Source: Aquimarina mycalae
GTDB lineage: Bacteria > Bacteroidota > Bacteroidia > Flavobacteriales > Flavobacteriaceae
Length of the DNA: 64,000 bases
Assembly: GCF_029906345.1 (NCBI RefSeq)
Contig: NZ_JARYGY010000003.1
Coordinates: 434,001 to 498,000, forward strand
Direction of reading: 5' to 3'
Shown here: positions 28,525-36,278 of the stretch, piece after piece
How the letters are laid out: each line of letters begins with the position of its first letter
How positions within the stretch are numbered: the first letter of the stretch is position 1
Position numbers and translations under genes: made by a program
Notes under the pieces: model-generated
Seen by the model: only the letters and a program-made list of their open reading frames with translations
The model's database searches: none
Told to the model about the DNA's origin: nothing

Positions 28525-28917
28525 ACTCTAATTAAGTGGGATAAATATACTGTTTTATGATAAATAAACTGAAAATATATTGATGAGATAAAATATATAA
28601 TTGAATATTAATTACAAATCAAAATTTCTTACCATATTGCATATTTTTAATAAAAGTTTTACCCTTATATATATGCATCTATATATTTAAAACCCTAATT
28701 TAAGAATTAATGTTTTCGTATTTATTTTTCAACCTTATCATAGATTTTTAATAAATTAATTAGGTAACAATTCTGGTTTAATGGTTACTATATAATACTA
28801 GATGTTGTTTTTATAAGATAATTTGTTAGTAATATAGATATAAAACTGTTGTACATCTTGTGGGGTAAGCTGAAAAACCTATAATAGAGTAGGCAGGAAT
28901 TAAATTAATTAAGTTTT
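28525..28917. other. AT-rich intergenic region
   Basis: These 393 bp lie between divergent genes. I see no ORF, terminator or known RNA. A GC-richer patch at about 28859-28895 (TTGTGGGGTAAGCTG, GTAGGCAGG) sits in the presumed leader of the next gene and does not match a riboswitch I recognise. Confidence 0.45.
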
Positions 28918-30039
28918 ATGAAAATTTTATTAAAGTATGTCTCATTAGTATTGATAACCTTTGTAATTATGGGTTGTCAAAAAGATGAATTACCGATTAC
29001 GGAAAGTAGTTTAAATGACGATGCAAAATCTTGGTATGATAAAAATCATAACTTAAAAATGAATGAGAACCCTAATTATTATGGAGAACCTAATTGGGAA
29101 AAATCATTTCAGATTGAAGGTAATGTATATATTCCAATTACTTCTATCCCAAAAAAGAAGAATAAAGGAAACCAAAAAGAATTCAAAAATAATTTAAACA
29201 AAATATACGTTACATCATATTTAATCCTTATTCAAGAAGATAATAATAGCTTTAAAGAAATTTTAAAAGTATTTATTACTGATGATGTTAATAGCACACA
29301 AACAATTTCTAAAACATTACAATTACCTTCTCTAGAATATGAATATACATCCAATGATAATTTTTCTGGAGTAAATGTTAAGTATAGAACCACTGAAAAA
29401 ACAGGAATATTTTATGGGTTGCCAAGTTTGTCATCAAATACTCTTTCTGCTAAATCGGGTTGTGAAATGTACAATATTGTACAAACAATATATTACGATG
29501 ACGGCTCTATAGAAGAAAATGTTCTTGGTACGTTTCAGGTGTGTGATAACGAAGATCCTCACCTTGGAGATGATGATGGTGATGGTGGAGGTGGTAATAC
29601 AGGTAATACTGAAGAAGAAGAAGTTTTTCCTTTTGCAGATTGTTCGAGTTGGGAATATGCAAATATTGGAGGTGTTAAAGTAGCTGCTGTTTCAGGAATA
29701 TCAGGAATTTTTTTTAATGGAGATATAGAAAGTAATGGTATAGGATATCATGGGCAAGATGCAAAGTGGGGTACTCTTTATTTCAGAGCACCTTCTTTAT
29801 GGACTAATGGTAGAGCTTCAACACTGACTGCTATTGCTGTAACTACTGCTACTACCGAAACACAGAAATGGTATTTAGAAACAGAAAATGTTAGTTTAAT
29901 GCAACTCGAGTTAAAGTGGTATAGAGAAATAGAAAAGGCTATGGAAAATATTGGTGGATCTGTATCAAGAAATAATCTTTATGGTGTTTTTAATGCTGCT
30001 CCTTATAGAGAAAGTGTTAAACCAACTAATTGTGGCTAA
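28918..30039 (+). CDS. Lipoprotein with conserved N-terminal part and distinct C-terminal domain
   Basis: The 373-residue protein starts with an SPII signal (LVLITFVIMGC, Cys at about residue 21). Residues 35-210 form one region with ESSLNDDAKSWYDKNHN and GEPNWEKSFQIEGN. An acidic and glycine-rich linker (DPHLGDDDGDGGGGNTG) then joins a separate C-terminal domain of about 130 residues, including a GIGYHGQDAKWGTLYF segment and a helical AMENIGGSVSRNNLYGVF end. A conserved lipoprotein trunk plus linker plus short C-terminal domain is the layout of exported polymorphic proteins in Bacteroidota. The C-terminal activity is not recognisable. A small gene follows 9 bp later. Confidence 0.7.
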   Translation: MKILLKYVSLVLITFVIMGCQKDELPITESSLNDDAKSWYDKNHNLKMNENPNYYGEPNWEKSFQIEGNVYIPITSIPKKKNKGNQKEFKNNLNKIYVTSYLILIQEDNNSFKEILKVFITDDVNSTQTISKTLQLPSLEYEYTSNDNFSGVNVKYRTTEKTGIFYGLPSLSSNTLSAKSGCEMYNIVQTIYYDDGSIEENVLGTFQVCDNEDPHLGDDDGDGGGGNTGNTEEEEVFPFADCSSWEYANIGGVKVAAVSGISGIFFNGDIESNGIGYHGQDAKWGTLYFRAPSLWTNGRASTLTAIAVTTATTETQKWYLETENVSLMQLELKWYREIEKAMENIGGSVSRNNLYGVFNAAPYRESVKPTNCG

Positions 30040-30048
30040 ATTTTAAAA

Positions 30049-30555
30049 ATGAAAATATATTTTATAAATATTATAGCAGTATTAATGATGATTAACTCTT
30101 TCCAACAAAACCTCATCGGTAAACATATAAGTCAAATACCCGAAGCTCATTTAAAGAAGGACAAAGAAAGTAATAGAATAAAGATTTACGATGTCAATAA
30201 AAATTATCATTTTTTTGGTGAAAAATGTAATTCCATCTCCATTGCTACAAATAAGAATGATATTATTCAATATTTTACTTTCTTTTTGTTTGAAATAGTA
30301 GATCAATCATTTTTAGATTTAGTTATTAAGGAATATGGTAATCCTAGTCTAATATATAATATTGACCAATTCGCAAGTGGTGAGGAAAAAATATCAAATA
30401 CAGGATTCAGTTCTAGGCCAATAACTCTAAAAGAATGTGGGCTTAATGACAATCCATTTTTGATTATATGGGAAAAACAAGGATATAAAATAGAAATTCA
30501 ATTACATCGCGAGAGTAATTATACTATGTTTACAATTGGTAATAGAGATTTTTAA
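30049..30555 (+). CDS. Small exported or membrane-attached protein, partner of the preceding lipoprotein
   Basis: The 168-residue protein has a short hydrophobic N-terminus (IYFINIIAVLMMINSF) that may be a signal peptide or anchor, then a mixed alpha/beta domain with no motif I recognise. It begins 9 bp after the lipoprotein stop, so the two genes are almost certainly co-transcribed. An immunity or accessory role for the lipoprotein's C-terminal domain is possible but is inference from gene order only. Confidence 0.6.
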   Translation: MKIYFINIIAVLMMINSFQQNLIGKHISQIPEAHLKKDKESNRIKIYDVNKNYHFFGEKCNSISIATNKNDIIQYFTFFLFEIVDQSFLDLVIKEYGNPSLIYNIDQFASGEEKISNTGFSSRPITLKECGLNDNPFLIIWEKQGYKIEIQLHRESNYTMFTIGNRDF

Positions 30556-30802
30556 ATTACCAATTCTAAGTACTGTAAAGCCTCATTAAGTTGAAGCTTT
30601 TTATTAATATGCGTTCTTTATTTTTTTTTCTAGGATTAGATTAAAAAAATTCTGTTTTCATATCAAAATATAAAATGACCTAAATTTATTTAAAAGACTA
30701 CTTGTTTTGTTTACTTTTTAGGTTTAAACTATTATATTATCCATGTTTATAGACACTTTTTGTGGTCAAATAAATTACTTTCGCGTATAAAATACTTTTA
30801 AA

Positions 30803-32161
30803 GTGACTTTTAGAGATCTAAATTTAAGTACACAGCTCCTCAATGCATTGGATGATCTGGAATTTGTAACCCCTACTCCTATTCAGGAGCAAGTTTTCTC
30901 GACAGTAATGTCTGGTAAAGATGTGGTAGGTATCGCGCAAACTGGAACAGGAAAAACATATGCTTATATGTTGCCCATTCTTAGAATGCTTAAATACTCA
31001 GTTCAGCAAAACCCTAGAATATTAGTACTTGTTCCTACAAGAGAACTTGTGGTGCAGGTTGTAGACGAAATAGAAAAACTATCTACCTATATTAATGTAA
31101 GGGTAACTGGAGTTTATGGAGGAACTAATATTAATACACAAAAACAAGCCGTTTCTGAAGGATTAGATATTGTAGTAGCTACACCAGGTCGCCTATATGA
31201 TCTTGCCGTAAGCAGAGCACTGCAACTTAAATCAATCCAAAAAATAGTGATTGACGAAGTAGATGTAATGCTTGATTTGGGTTTTAGACATCAATTAATG
31301 AATATTTTTGATATTTTACCTAAGCAACGACAAAATATTATGTTCTCGGCTACAATGACGGATGAAGTGGATCAAATGATTACTGAAATCTTTACCAATC
31401 CAAAAAGAATTTCGGTTGCTAAAAGCGGTACACCATTAGAGAATATCAAACAATTTGGGTATAAGGTTCCTAATTTTTATACCAAAGTAAATTTATTGGA
31501 ACACCTGCTTTCAGATAAAGAAACCTATCACAAGACATTAATCTTTGTAGGGTATAAGAAAATTGCAGATCGATTATTCGAAGCATTAGAAAAGAACTAT
31601 AAAGAAGAAATATGCATCATACATTCTAATAAAACCCAGAATTACAGGCTTAGAAGTATTGAACAATTTAGGAAAGGTGAAAATCGTATTCTAATTGCAA
31701 CCGATGTAATGGCTAGAGGTTTGGATATAGACAATGTAAGTCAGGTTATAAATTTAGATACACCTGAATATCCAGAAAACTATATGCATCGAATTGGTAG
31801 AACTGGTCGTGCAGAAAAAGAAGGTGTCTCTTTTGTCCTTACTACAGAAAAAGAACAAGAATATTTAGATGCTATCGAAGGGTTGATGGAAATGCAAATA
31901 GAACAAATCGACATTCCTGACTTTATAGAGATCTCTGAGCAACTTACTCCAGAAGAGCAACCAAAAATTAAAGAAATCTACAACCCTCATAAACGTCCCA
32001 ATGACGAGGACGTCGGTCCAGCATTTCACGAAAAATCTGCAAAAAACAGTAAAGTTAATTTAGGCGGAAAATATAAACGCGAAATCAAAAAGAAGTATAA
32101 AAAGCCGAAAACCAAAGGTGACAAAACCTTTAATCTAAAGCATAAAAAAAAGAAGAAATAA
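30803..32161 (+). CDS. DEAD-box RNA helicase with GTG start
   Basis: The 452-residue protein has all helicase motifs: FVTPTPIQEQVF (Q motif), AQTGTGKT (I), PTRELVVQV (Ia), TPGRLYDL (Ib), DEVD in VIDEVDVMLDLGF (II), SATM (III), IIHSNKTQ and ATDVMARGLDID (V) and HRIGRTGR (VI). Motif II reads DEVD instead of the usual DEAD. A lysine-rich tail (GGKYKREIKKKYKKPKTKG) should bind RNA. The start is GTG: the frame is closed by a stop a few codons upstream, and no ATG precedes the Q motif. It probably acts in ribosome assembly or RNA turnover. Confidence 0.95.
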   Translation: MTFRDLNLSTQLLNALDDLEFVTPTPIQEQVFSTVMSGKDVVGIAQTGTGKTYAYMLPILRMLKYSVQQNPRILVLVPTRELVVQVVDEIEKLSTYINVRVTGVYGGTNINTQKQAVSEGLDIVVATPGRLYDLAVSRALQLKSIQKIVIDEVDVMLDLGFRHQLMNIFDILPKQRQNIMFSATMTDEVDQMITEIFTNPKRISVAKSGTPLENIKQFGYKVPNFYTKVNLLEHLLSDKETYHKTLIFVGYKKIADRLFEALEKNYKEEICIIHSNKTQNYRLRSIEQFRKGENRILIATDVMARGLDIDNVSQVINLDTPEYPENYMHRIGRTGRAEKEGVSFVLTTEKEQEYLDAIEGLMEMQIEQIDIPDFIEISEQLTPEEQPKIKEIYNPHKRPNDEDVGPAFHEKSAKNSKVNLGGKYKREIKKKYKKPKTKGDKTFNLKHKKKKK

Positions 32162-32197
32162 TCAATATTCAATTAAGAGAAATATAGAACACTAATT

Positions 32198-32800
32198 ATG
32201 GAGAACAAAAAAAAGACTATTTTTCTTAAAGGAAGTATCCAAGAATATATTTACTTATCTTATCTATATCTATTAGTCGTTGGTACATTAAGCTATTCCA
32301 TCTATTATTCTTTTTTGGGGATAAATATTATTAAATACTCTACGGTATTAGATATTTTATTAAGTCCAATTGTAATTTTAACAGAGCATATCAAAATTCC
32401 ATTATTCATGGGAGGTTATCTATTAGTTATAGTGCTATTAATATGGTGGTCACAAAAACGAATAAAGAAGAAGCTAAAAAAGGATGTTACCCTAGAAAAA
32501 GAAATTAGTCTAAATAAACGATACGCATCCCTACAGTTTATTAAATTTTTAATCCCGATTATGGGTACGTTTGGTTTTTATATAGGGTATGCATTAGGTG
32601 GAGGTTACAAAGTAAATAAGAATATTAAAAATGGTGACTATAAAGTCAATAAAATCATCGAATTTACCGATGGAAACACTCAAAAAGTAAAGCTGATTGA
32701 ATTAAATAGTCAATATGTTTTTTATGTAATCGAAAACGATAAAAAAGTATCTATTTCACCTATTTCTGGAAACATCAAAACAATACACCCAATTGACTAA
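32198..32800 (+). CDS. Membrane protein with three transmembrane segments, unknown function
   Basis: The 200-residue protein has hydrophobic segments around 17-40, 70-87 and 115-132. A basic cytoplasmic loop (QKRIKKKLKKDVTLEKE) lies between the second and third. The C-terminal 60 residues (YKVNKIIEFTDGNTQKVKLIELNSQYVFYVIENDKKVSISP) look like a small beta domain facing the periplasm or cytoplasm. I recognise no family. It starts 36 bp after the helicase and 9 bp before the DUF457-type gene, so it leads a run of four closely spaced genes. Confidence 0.7.
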   Translation: MENKKKTIFLKGSIQEYIYLSYLYLLVVGTLSYSIYYSFLGINIIKYSTVLDILLSPIVILTEHIKIPLFMGGYLLVIVLLIWWSQKRIKKKLKKDVTLEKEISLNKRYASLQFIKFLIPIMGTFGFYIGYALGGGYKVNKNIKNGDYKVNKIIEFTDGNTQKVKLIELNSQYVFYVIENDKKVSISPISGNIKTIHPID

Positions 32801-32809
32801 TCATTAACA

Positions 32810-33364
32810 ATGGCTTCAATATTTGGACATGCATTTACAGCCTATGCGCTAGGAAAAGGGTTTAGTAAAGAAATCACAACCTGGAAATTTTGGATACTAG
32901 GCATTGCCTGTTCTATACTTCCTGATGCAGATGTTATTAGTTTTGCTTTTGGTATTCCGTATGAAAGTTTTTGGGGGCATCGCGGGTTTTCACACTCATT
33001 AGTATTCGCATTACTATTTGGTTTTTTGGTAACATTACTGTTTTATAACAAAAAATTAATGACTAAAACGGGAATGCTATTAGTACTGTATTTTACTATA
33101 TGTACTGCATCTCATGGAATATTAGATGCAATGACCTCTGGAGGATTAGGTATTGCCTTCTTCTCTCCTTTTGATGATACTCGATATTTTTTTCCTTGGA
33201 GACCCATTCAGGTTTCGCCCATTGGTGCAAGTAAATTCTTTAGCATTTGGGGCATTAAAGTATTGTTAAGTGAATTGATCTGGATCGGTATTCCCGCAGG
33301 TATTTATATCTTAGCAATTAAGTATGTCAAAAAGCGAAAAATCCAATCCAAAACACAATCTTAA
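32810..33364 (+). CDS. YdjM/DUF457-type membrane metal-dependent hydrolase
   Basis: The 184-residue inner-membrane protein begins with the family's metal-site pattern: GHAFTAYALG (His), ILPDADVI (two Asp) and WGHRGFSHSLVFAL (H-R-G-x-S-H-S), then ASHGILDAMTSGG. Hydrophobic segments fill the rest. E. coli YdjM is LexA-controlled, but function is poorly known. Its last 41 bp overlap the start of the metallo-beta-lactamase gene in another frame, so the two are translationally coupled or at least co-transcribed. Confidence 0.88.
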   Translation: MASIFGHAFTAYALGKGFSKEITTWKFWILGIACSILPDADVISFAFGIPYESFWGHRGFSHSLVFALLFGFLVTLLFYNKKLMTKTGMLLVLYFTICTASHGILDAMTSGGLGIAFFSPFDDTRYFFPWRPIQVSPIGASKFFSIWGIKVLLSELIWIGIPAGIYILAIKYVKKRKIQSKTQS

Positions 33365-34109
33365 AAAAACCGCTAAACTGCTTCTGATTATAGTGTGTTT
33401 TTTATGTGTTGCCTCTTGTAAAAAAACATTCGATAACGAACAGATCCATATTTCTGAAGATCTTCAACTGATTCGGTTAAATGAGCATAGCTATATTCAT
33501 ACTTCATACATTACCTTAAAAAGTGGATCGACATTTCCCTGCAATGGTTTTGTATACCTAAACAAAAATGAAGCATATATTTTTGATAGTCCAGCATCCG
33601 ATATAGCTACTACAGAATTAATTAGTTGGATACAAAAAGAACAAAAAGCAACTATAAAAGGAGTAGTTTATAATCACTTCCATTCGGATTGTACTAAGGG
33701 AATGTATATTTTTAAAGAAAATAAAATTCCAACGATTGCAAGTACTAAAACCAAAGAGCTTCTGATCAAAGAAAAAGCTCCGATACCCGATCAGGTTTTT
33801 AATGAAAAGATAGCATTACAACTACATACCAAAAGTATCTATAATTCATTCTTTGGAGAAGCACATACTATAGATAATATTGTATCCTATTTCCCTGAAG
33901 AAAAAATCCTTTTTGGAGGATGTATGATTAAAAGTATCGATGCTAAAAAAGGTAATCTTGCTGATGCAAATTTATTAGAATGGTCGAATACGGTTGCTAA
34001 GATTAAAAAAGTCTATCCAGATGTGGAAATTGTGATTCCAGGACACGGAAAATCGGGAGATCAAAGTCTCTTAGATTACACAATTAACCTATTCAATACC
34101 GAAAATTAA
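33324..34109 (+). CDS. bla: Subclass B1 metallo-beta-lactamase, predicted lipoprotein
   Basis: The 261-residue protein has all subclass B1 zinc ligands in order: HFHSD (H118, H120, D122), H181 in GEAHTIDNIV, C200 in LFGGCMIKS and H241 in PGHGKSGD. K203 in GGCMIK corresponds to the conserved substrate-binding lysine of B1 enzymes. It should hydrolyse beta-lactams, including carbapenems, in the periplasm. The N-terminus LLLIIVCFLCVASC ends in a lipobox with C32, so it is probably membrane-anchored, as is known for NDM-1. The start lies 41 bp inside the preceding gene because no other ATG precedes the signal. An ABC exporter gene follows 3 bp later. Confidence 0.9.
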   Translation: MSKSEKSNPKHNLKKTAKLLLIIVCFLCVASCKKTFDNEQIHISEDLQLIRLNEHSYIHTSYITLKSGSTFPCNGFVYLNKNEAYIFDSPASDIATTELISWIQKEQKATIKGVVYNHFHSDCTKGMYIFKENKIPTIASTKTKELLIKEKAPIPDQVFNEKIALQLHTKSIYNSFFGEAHTIDNIVSYFPEEKILFGGCMIKSIDAKKGNLADANLLEWSNTVAKIKKVYPDVEIVIPGHGKSGDQSLLDYTINLFNTEN

Positions 34110-34112
34110 GAT

Positions 34113-35888
34113 ATGAGAGAATTCCAACAGAACCATACTTCCAAGAATAAAAAGAAACCAAAAGTAACCATCTTACAAGCTTTTAAAACGATAATCTGGC
34201 CAAGAAGAAATTTGGTGTTTATTGGTCTTATTCTAATTTTTTTCAATAGAGTTGCAGGTTTGGTTTTACCTTGGAAAAGTAAAGCTCTGTTAGATGATGT
34301 TGTACCTAGTCGAGATATGAGACAATTGTATGAATTACTTATTATTGTTGGGGTTTCAATACTGATTCAAGCAACTACTTCTTTTTTGTTAACCAGAGTT
34401 TTAAGTGTACAAGCACAATTTTTAATTTCTGAATTACGGGCCCAAGTGCAAAAAAAGGTACTCTCCTTGCCTATCAGCTTTTTTGACAATACAAAATCTG
34501 GAGCTTTAGTATCCAGAATTATGAGTGATGTAGAAGGTGTCCGTAATTTAATCGGAACAGGATTGGTGCAATTGGTTGGTGGTATATTTACCGCTATAGT
34601 TTCGGTTGTATTACTTATTGATATAAATTTATGGATGACACTATTTGTGTTAATCCCTATTACCTTATTCGGAATAGTGGCCTTAAAAGCGTTCAAGTAC
34701 ATTCGTCCAATTTTTAGAAAACGTGGTGTTATTAATGCAGAGGTTAAGGGACGATTAACTGAAACATTGGCTGGTGTTAGGGTTATAAAAGGCTTTGGTG
34801 CAGAAGAACAAGAGAGTAAAGTATTTGAAGAAGGAGTAGATCGTTTATTTCAAAATGTAAAAAAGAGTTTAACCGCTACTGCACTGATGACCAGTTCTTC
34901 TACCTTTTTATTAGCTGGTATTGCCTCTACAGGAATTATGGGGATTGGTGGATATTATATGATGGAAGGCGTTATGACTGCAGGTCAGTTTTTATCATTT
35001 ACGATGTATTTAGCCTTTATGATTGCTCCTATCGTACAAATGAGTAATATCGGTAGTCAATTAACTGAAGCATTAGCTGGTCTGGACCGAACAGAAGAGC
35101 TCATGAATATGGATCCAGAAGAAGATCCAGAAAATCGTACTATACAATTAGAAAAGATACAAGGTGATATTATTTTTGACGATGTGTCTTTCTCTTATGA
35201 AGAAGGCAAAGAAGTATTGCATAACATCAGTTTTAGGGCTCCTTCTGGAACAGTTACTGCTTTGGTAGGAAGTTCTGGTTCGGGTAAATCCACCATTGCA
35301 GGATTATCAGCTACATTTCTGAATCCAAAATCTGGTCTTATTACTATTGATAGTCATGACATTTCTAAAGTAAATCTAAGTAGTTATCGACGTAATCTAG
35401 GAGTTGTTCTGCAGGATGAGTTTTTGTTTGAAGGTACCATAAGAGATAATATCTTATTTCCCAGACCAAATGCAACCGAAACTCAATTACAACAAGCTGT
35501 CATAGCAGCATATGTCAATGAATTCACAGATCGTTTTGATGATGGATTAGATACCTTAATAGGAGAACGTGGTGTAAAACTATCAGGAGGACAACGCCAG
35601 CGTATTGCTATTGCTCGAGCAATTCTTGCAGATCCTAAAATCATCATTCTGGATGAAGCTACCTCAAATCTAGACACAGAAAGCGAAGCATTAATACAAA
35701 AGAGTTTAAGTGAACTTATGAAAGGACGTACTACATTTGTAATTGCGCATAGATTAAGTACTATTAAAAGAGCAGATCAGATATTAGTTATTGAATCTGG
35801 AAATATCGCCGAACGCGGAACTCACGAAGAATTGATTGCTGCAGAAGGACGATATTTTGATCTGTATACATATCAGGCAAGAATTTAA
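34113..35888 (+). CDS. ABC exporter, fused membrane and ATPase domains
   Basis: The 591-residue half-transporter has a six-helix membrane domain (about 30-320; LVFIGLILIFFNRVAGLVLPW, then SFFDNTKSGALVSRIMSDVEGVR). Its nucleotide-binding domain (about 345-585) has Walker A GSSGSGKST near 386, a Q-loop in GVVLQDEF, the signature LSGGQRQRIAIARA near 490, Walker B IIILDEATSNLD and the H-loop AHRLST. It acts as a dimer exporting lipid, peptide or drug. It is the last gene of the run with the beta-lactamase, but a direct link with resistance is only suggested by position. Confidence 0.93.
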   Translation: MREFQQNHTSKNKKKPKVTILQAFKTIIWPRRNLVFIGLILIFFNRVAGLVLPWKSKALLDDVVPSRDMRQLYELLIIVGVSILIQATTSFLLTRVLSVQAQFLISELRAQVQKKVLSLPISFFDNTKSGALVSRIMSDVEGVRNLIGTGLVQLVGGIFTAIVSVVLLIDINLWMTLFVLIPITLFGIVALKAFKYIRPIFRKRGVINAEVKGRLTETLAGVRVIKGFGAEEQESKVFEEGVDRLFQNVKKSLTATALMTSSSTFLLAGIASTGIMGIGGYYMMEGVMTAGQFLSFTMYLAFMIAPIVQMSNIGSQLTEALAGLDRTEELMNMDPEEDPENRTIQLEKIQGDIIFDDVSFSYEEGKEVLHNISFRAPSGTVTALVGSSGSGKSTIAGLSATFLNPKSGLITIDSHDISKVNLSSYRRNLGVVLQDEFLFEGTIRDNILFPRPNATETQLQQAVIAAYVNEFTDRFDDGLDTLIGERGVKLSGGQRQRIAIARAILADPKIIILDEATSNLDTESEALIQKSLSELMKGRTTFVIAHRLSTIKRADQILVIESGNIAERGTHEELIAAEGRYFDLYTYQARI

Positions 35889-35946
35889 ATAGTATTACAT
35901 TTTAATATCAATAGATCACATTCCTAATTCTCGAGGAAAAAAACTT

Positions 35947-35970
35947 CTCCTTTATTTCTAAATAAAGGAG
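35947..35970. other. Hairpin after the ABC exporter gene
   Basis: CTCCTTTATTT-ct-AAATAAAGGAG is a near-perfect inverted repeat without a T-run, so it may be a weak terminator or mRNA-end stem. The rest of 35889-36123 is AT-rich and carries only a repeated CATAAAACTGTTT (about 35974 and 36062). Confidence 0.5.
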
Positions 35971-36123
35971 TATCATAAAACTGTTTCTTACACGATGCTA
36001 TCATCATACATAAAATCATGATGCTATTTAGGACGCTCAAGTTCTACTATATATAACTCTACATAAAACTGTTTGTTTGTTTTATAAAACTTATCCCCCT
36101 GATTATCAATTTATAATATGTAA

Positions 36124-36163
36124 ATGTCCGTTTTTGGTAATCAAAGTCCGTTTTTGCAATTTT
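36124..36163 (+). repeat. Two 20-bp direct repeats, candidate regulator sites
   Basis: ATGTCCGTTTTTGG starts at 36124 and AAGTCCGTTTTTGC at 36144, exactly 20 bp apart, with conserved GTCC and TG at positions 3-6 and 12-13. The second ends 18 bp before a TAGATTTG -7 box. The same repeat occurs four times at 53572-53651. Confidence 0.75.
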
Positions 36164-36181
36164 TTATAAATAACATTACCA

Positions 36182-36189
36182 TAGATTTG
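36182..36189 (+). promoter_or_regulatory. -7 box of the M66-like protease gene
   Basis: TAGATTTG matches TAnnTTTG. Transcription would start near 36196, leaving a leader of about 80 bases before the ATG at 36279. Confidence 0.6.
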
Positions 36190-36278
36190 TCGTTTTGACA
36201 GGGTATACAATTATTATTAATGATTGTAAATTATTAATTCAAACCAATAAGTTCCTAAAACCTACAATAATCTTAACC

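Noticed and set aside
35974-36074. Repeated CATAAAACTGTTT as attachment sites
   Set aside because: These are short, AT-rich direct repeats with no integrase or element between them.
36195-36278. N-terminal extension of the M66-like protease
   Set aside because: It would bury a clear lipoprotein signal and begin at the predicted transcription start.
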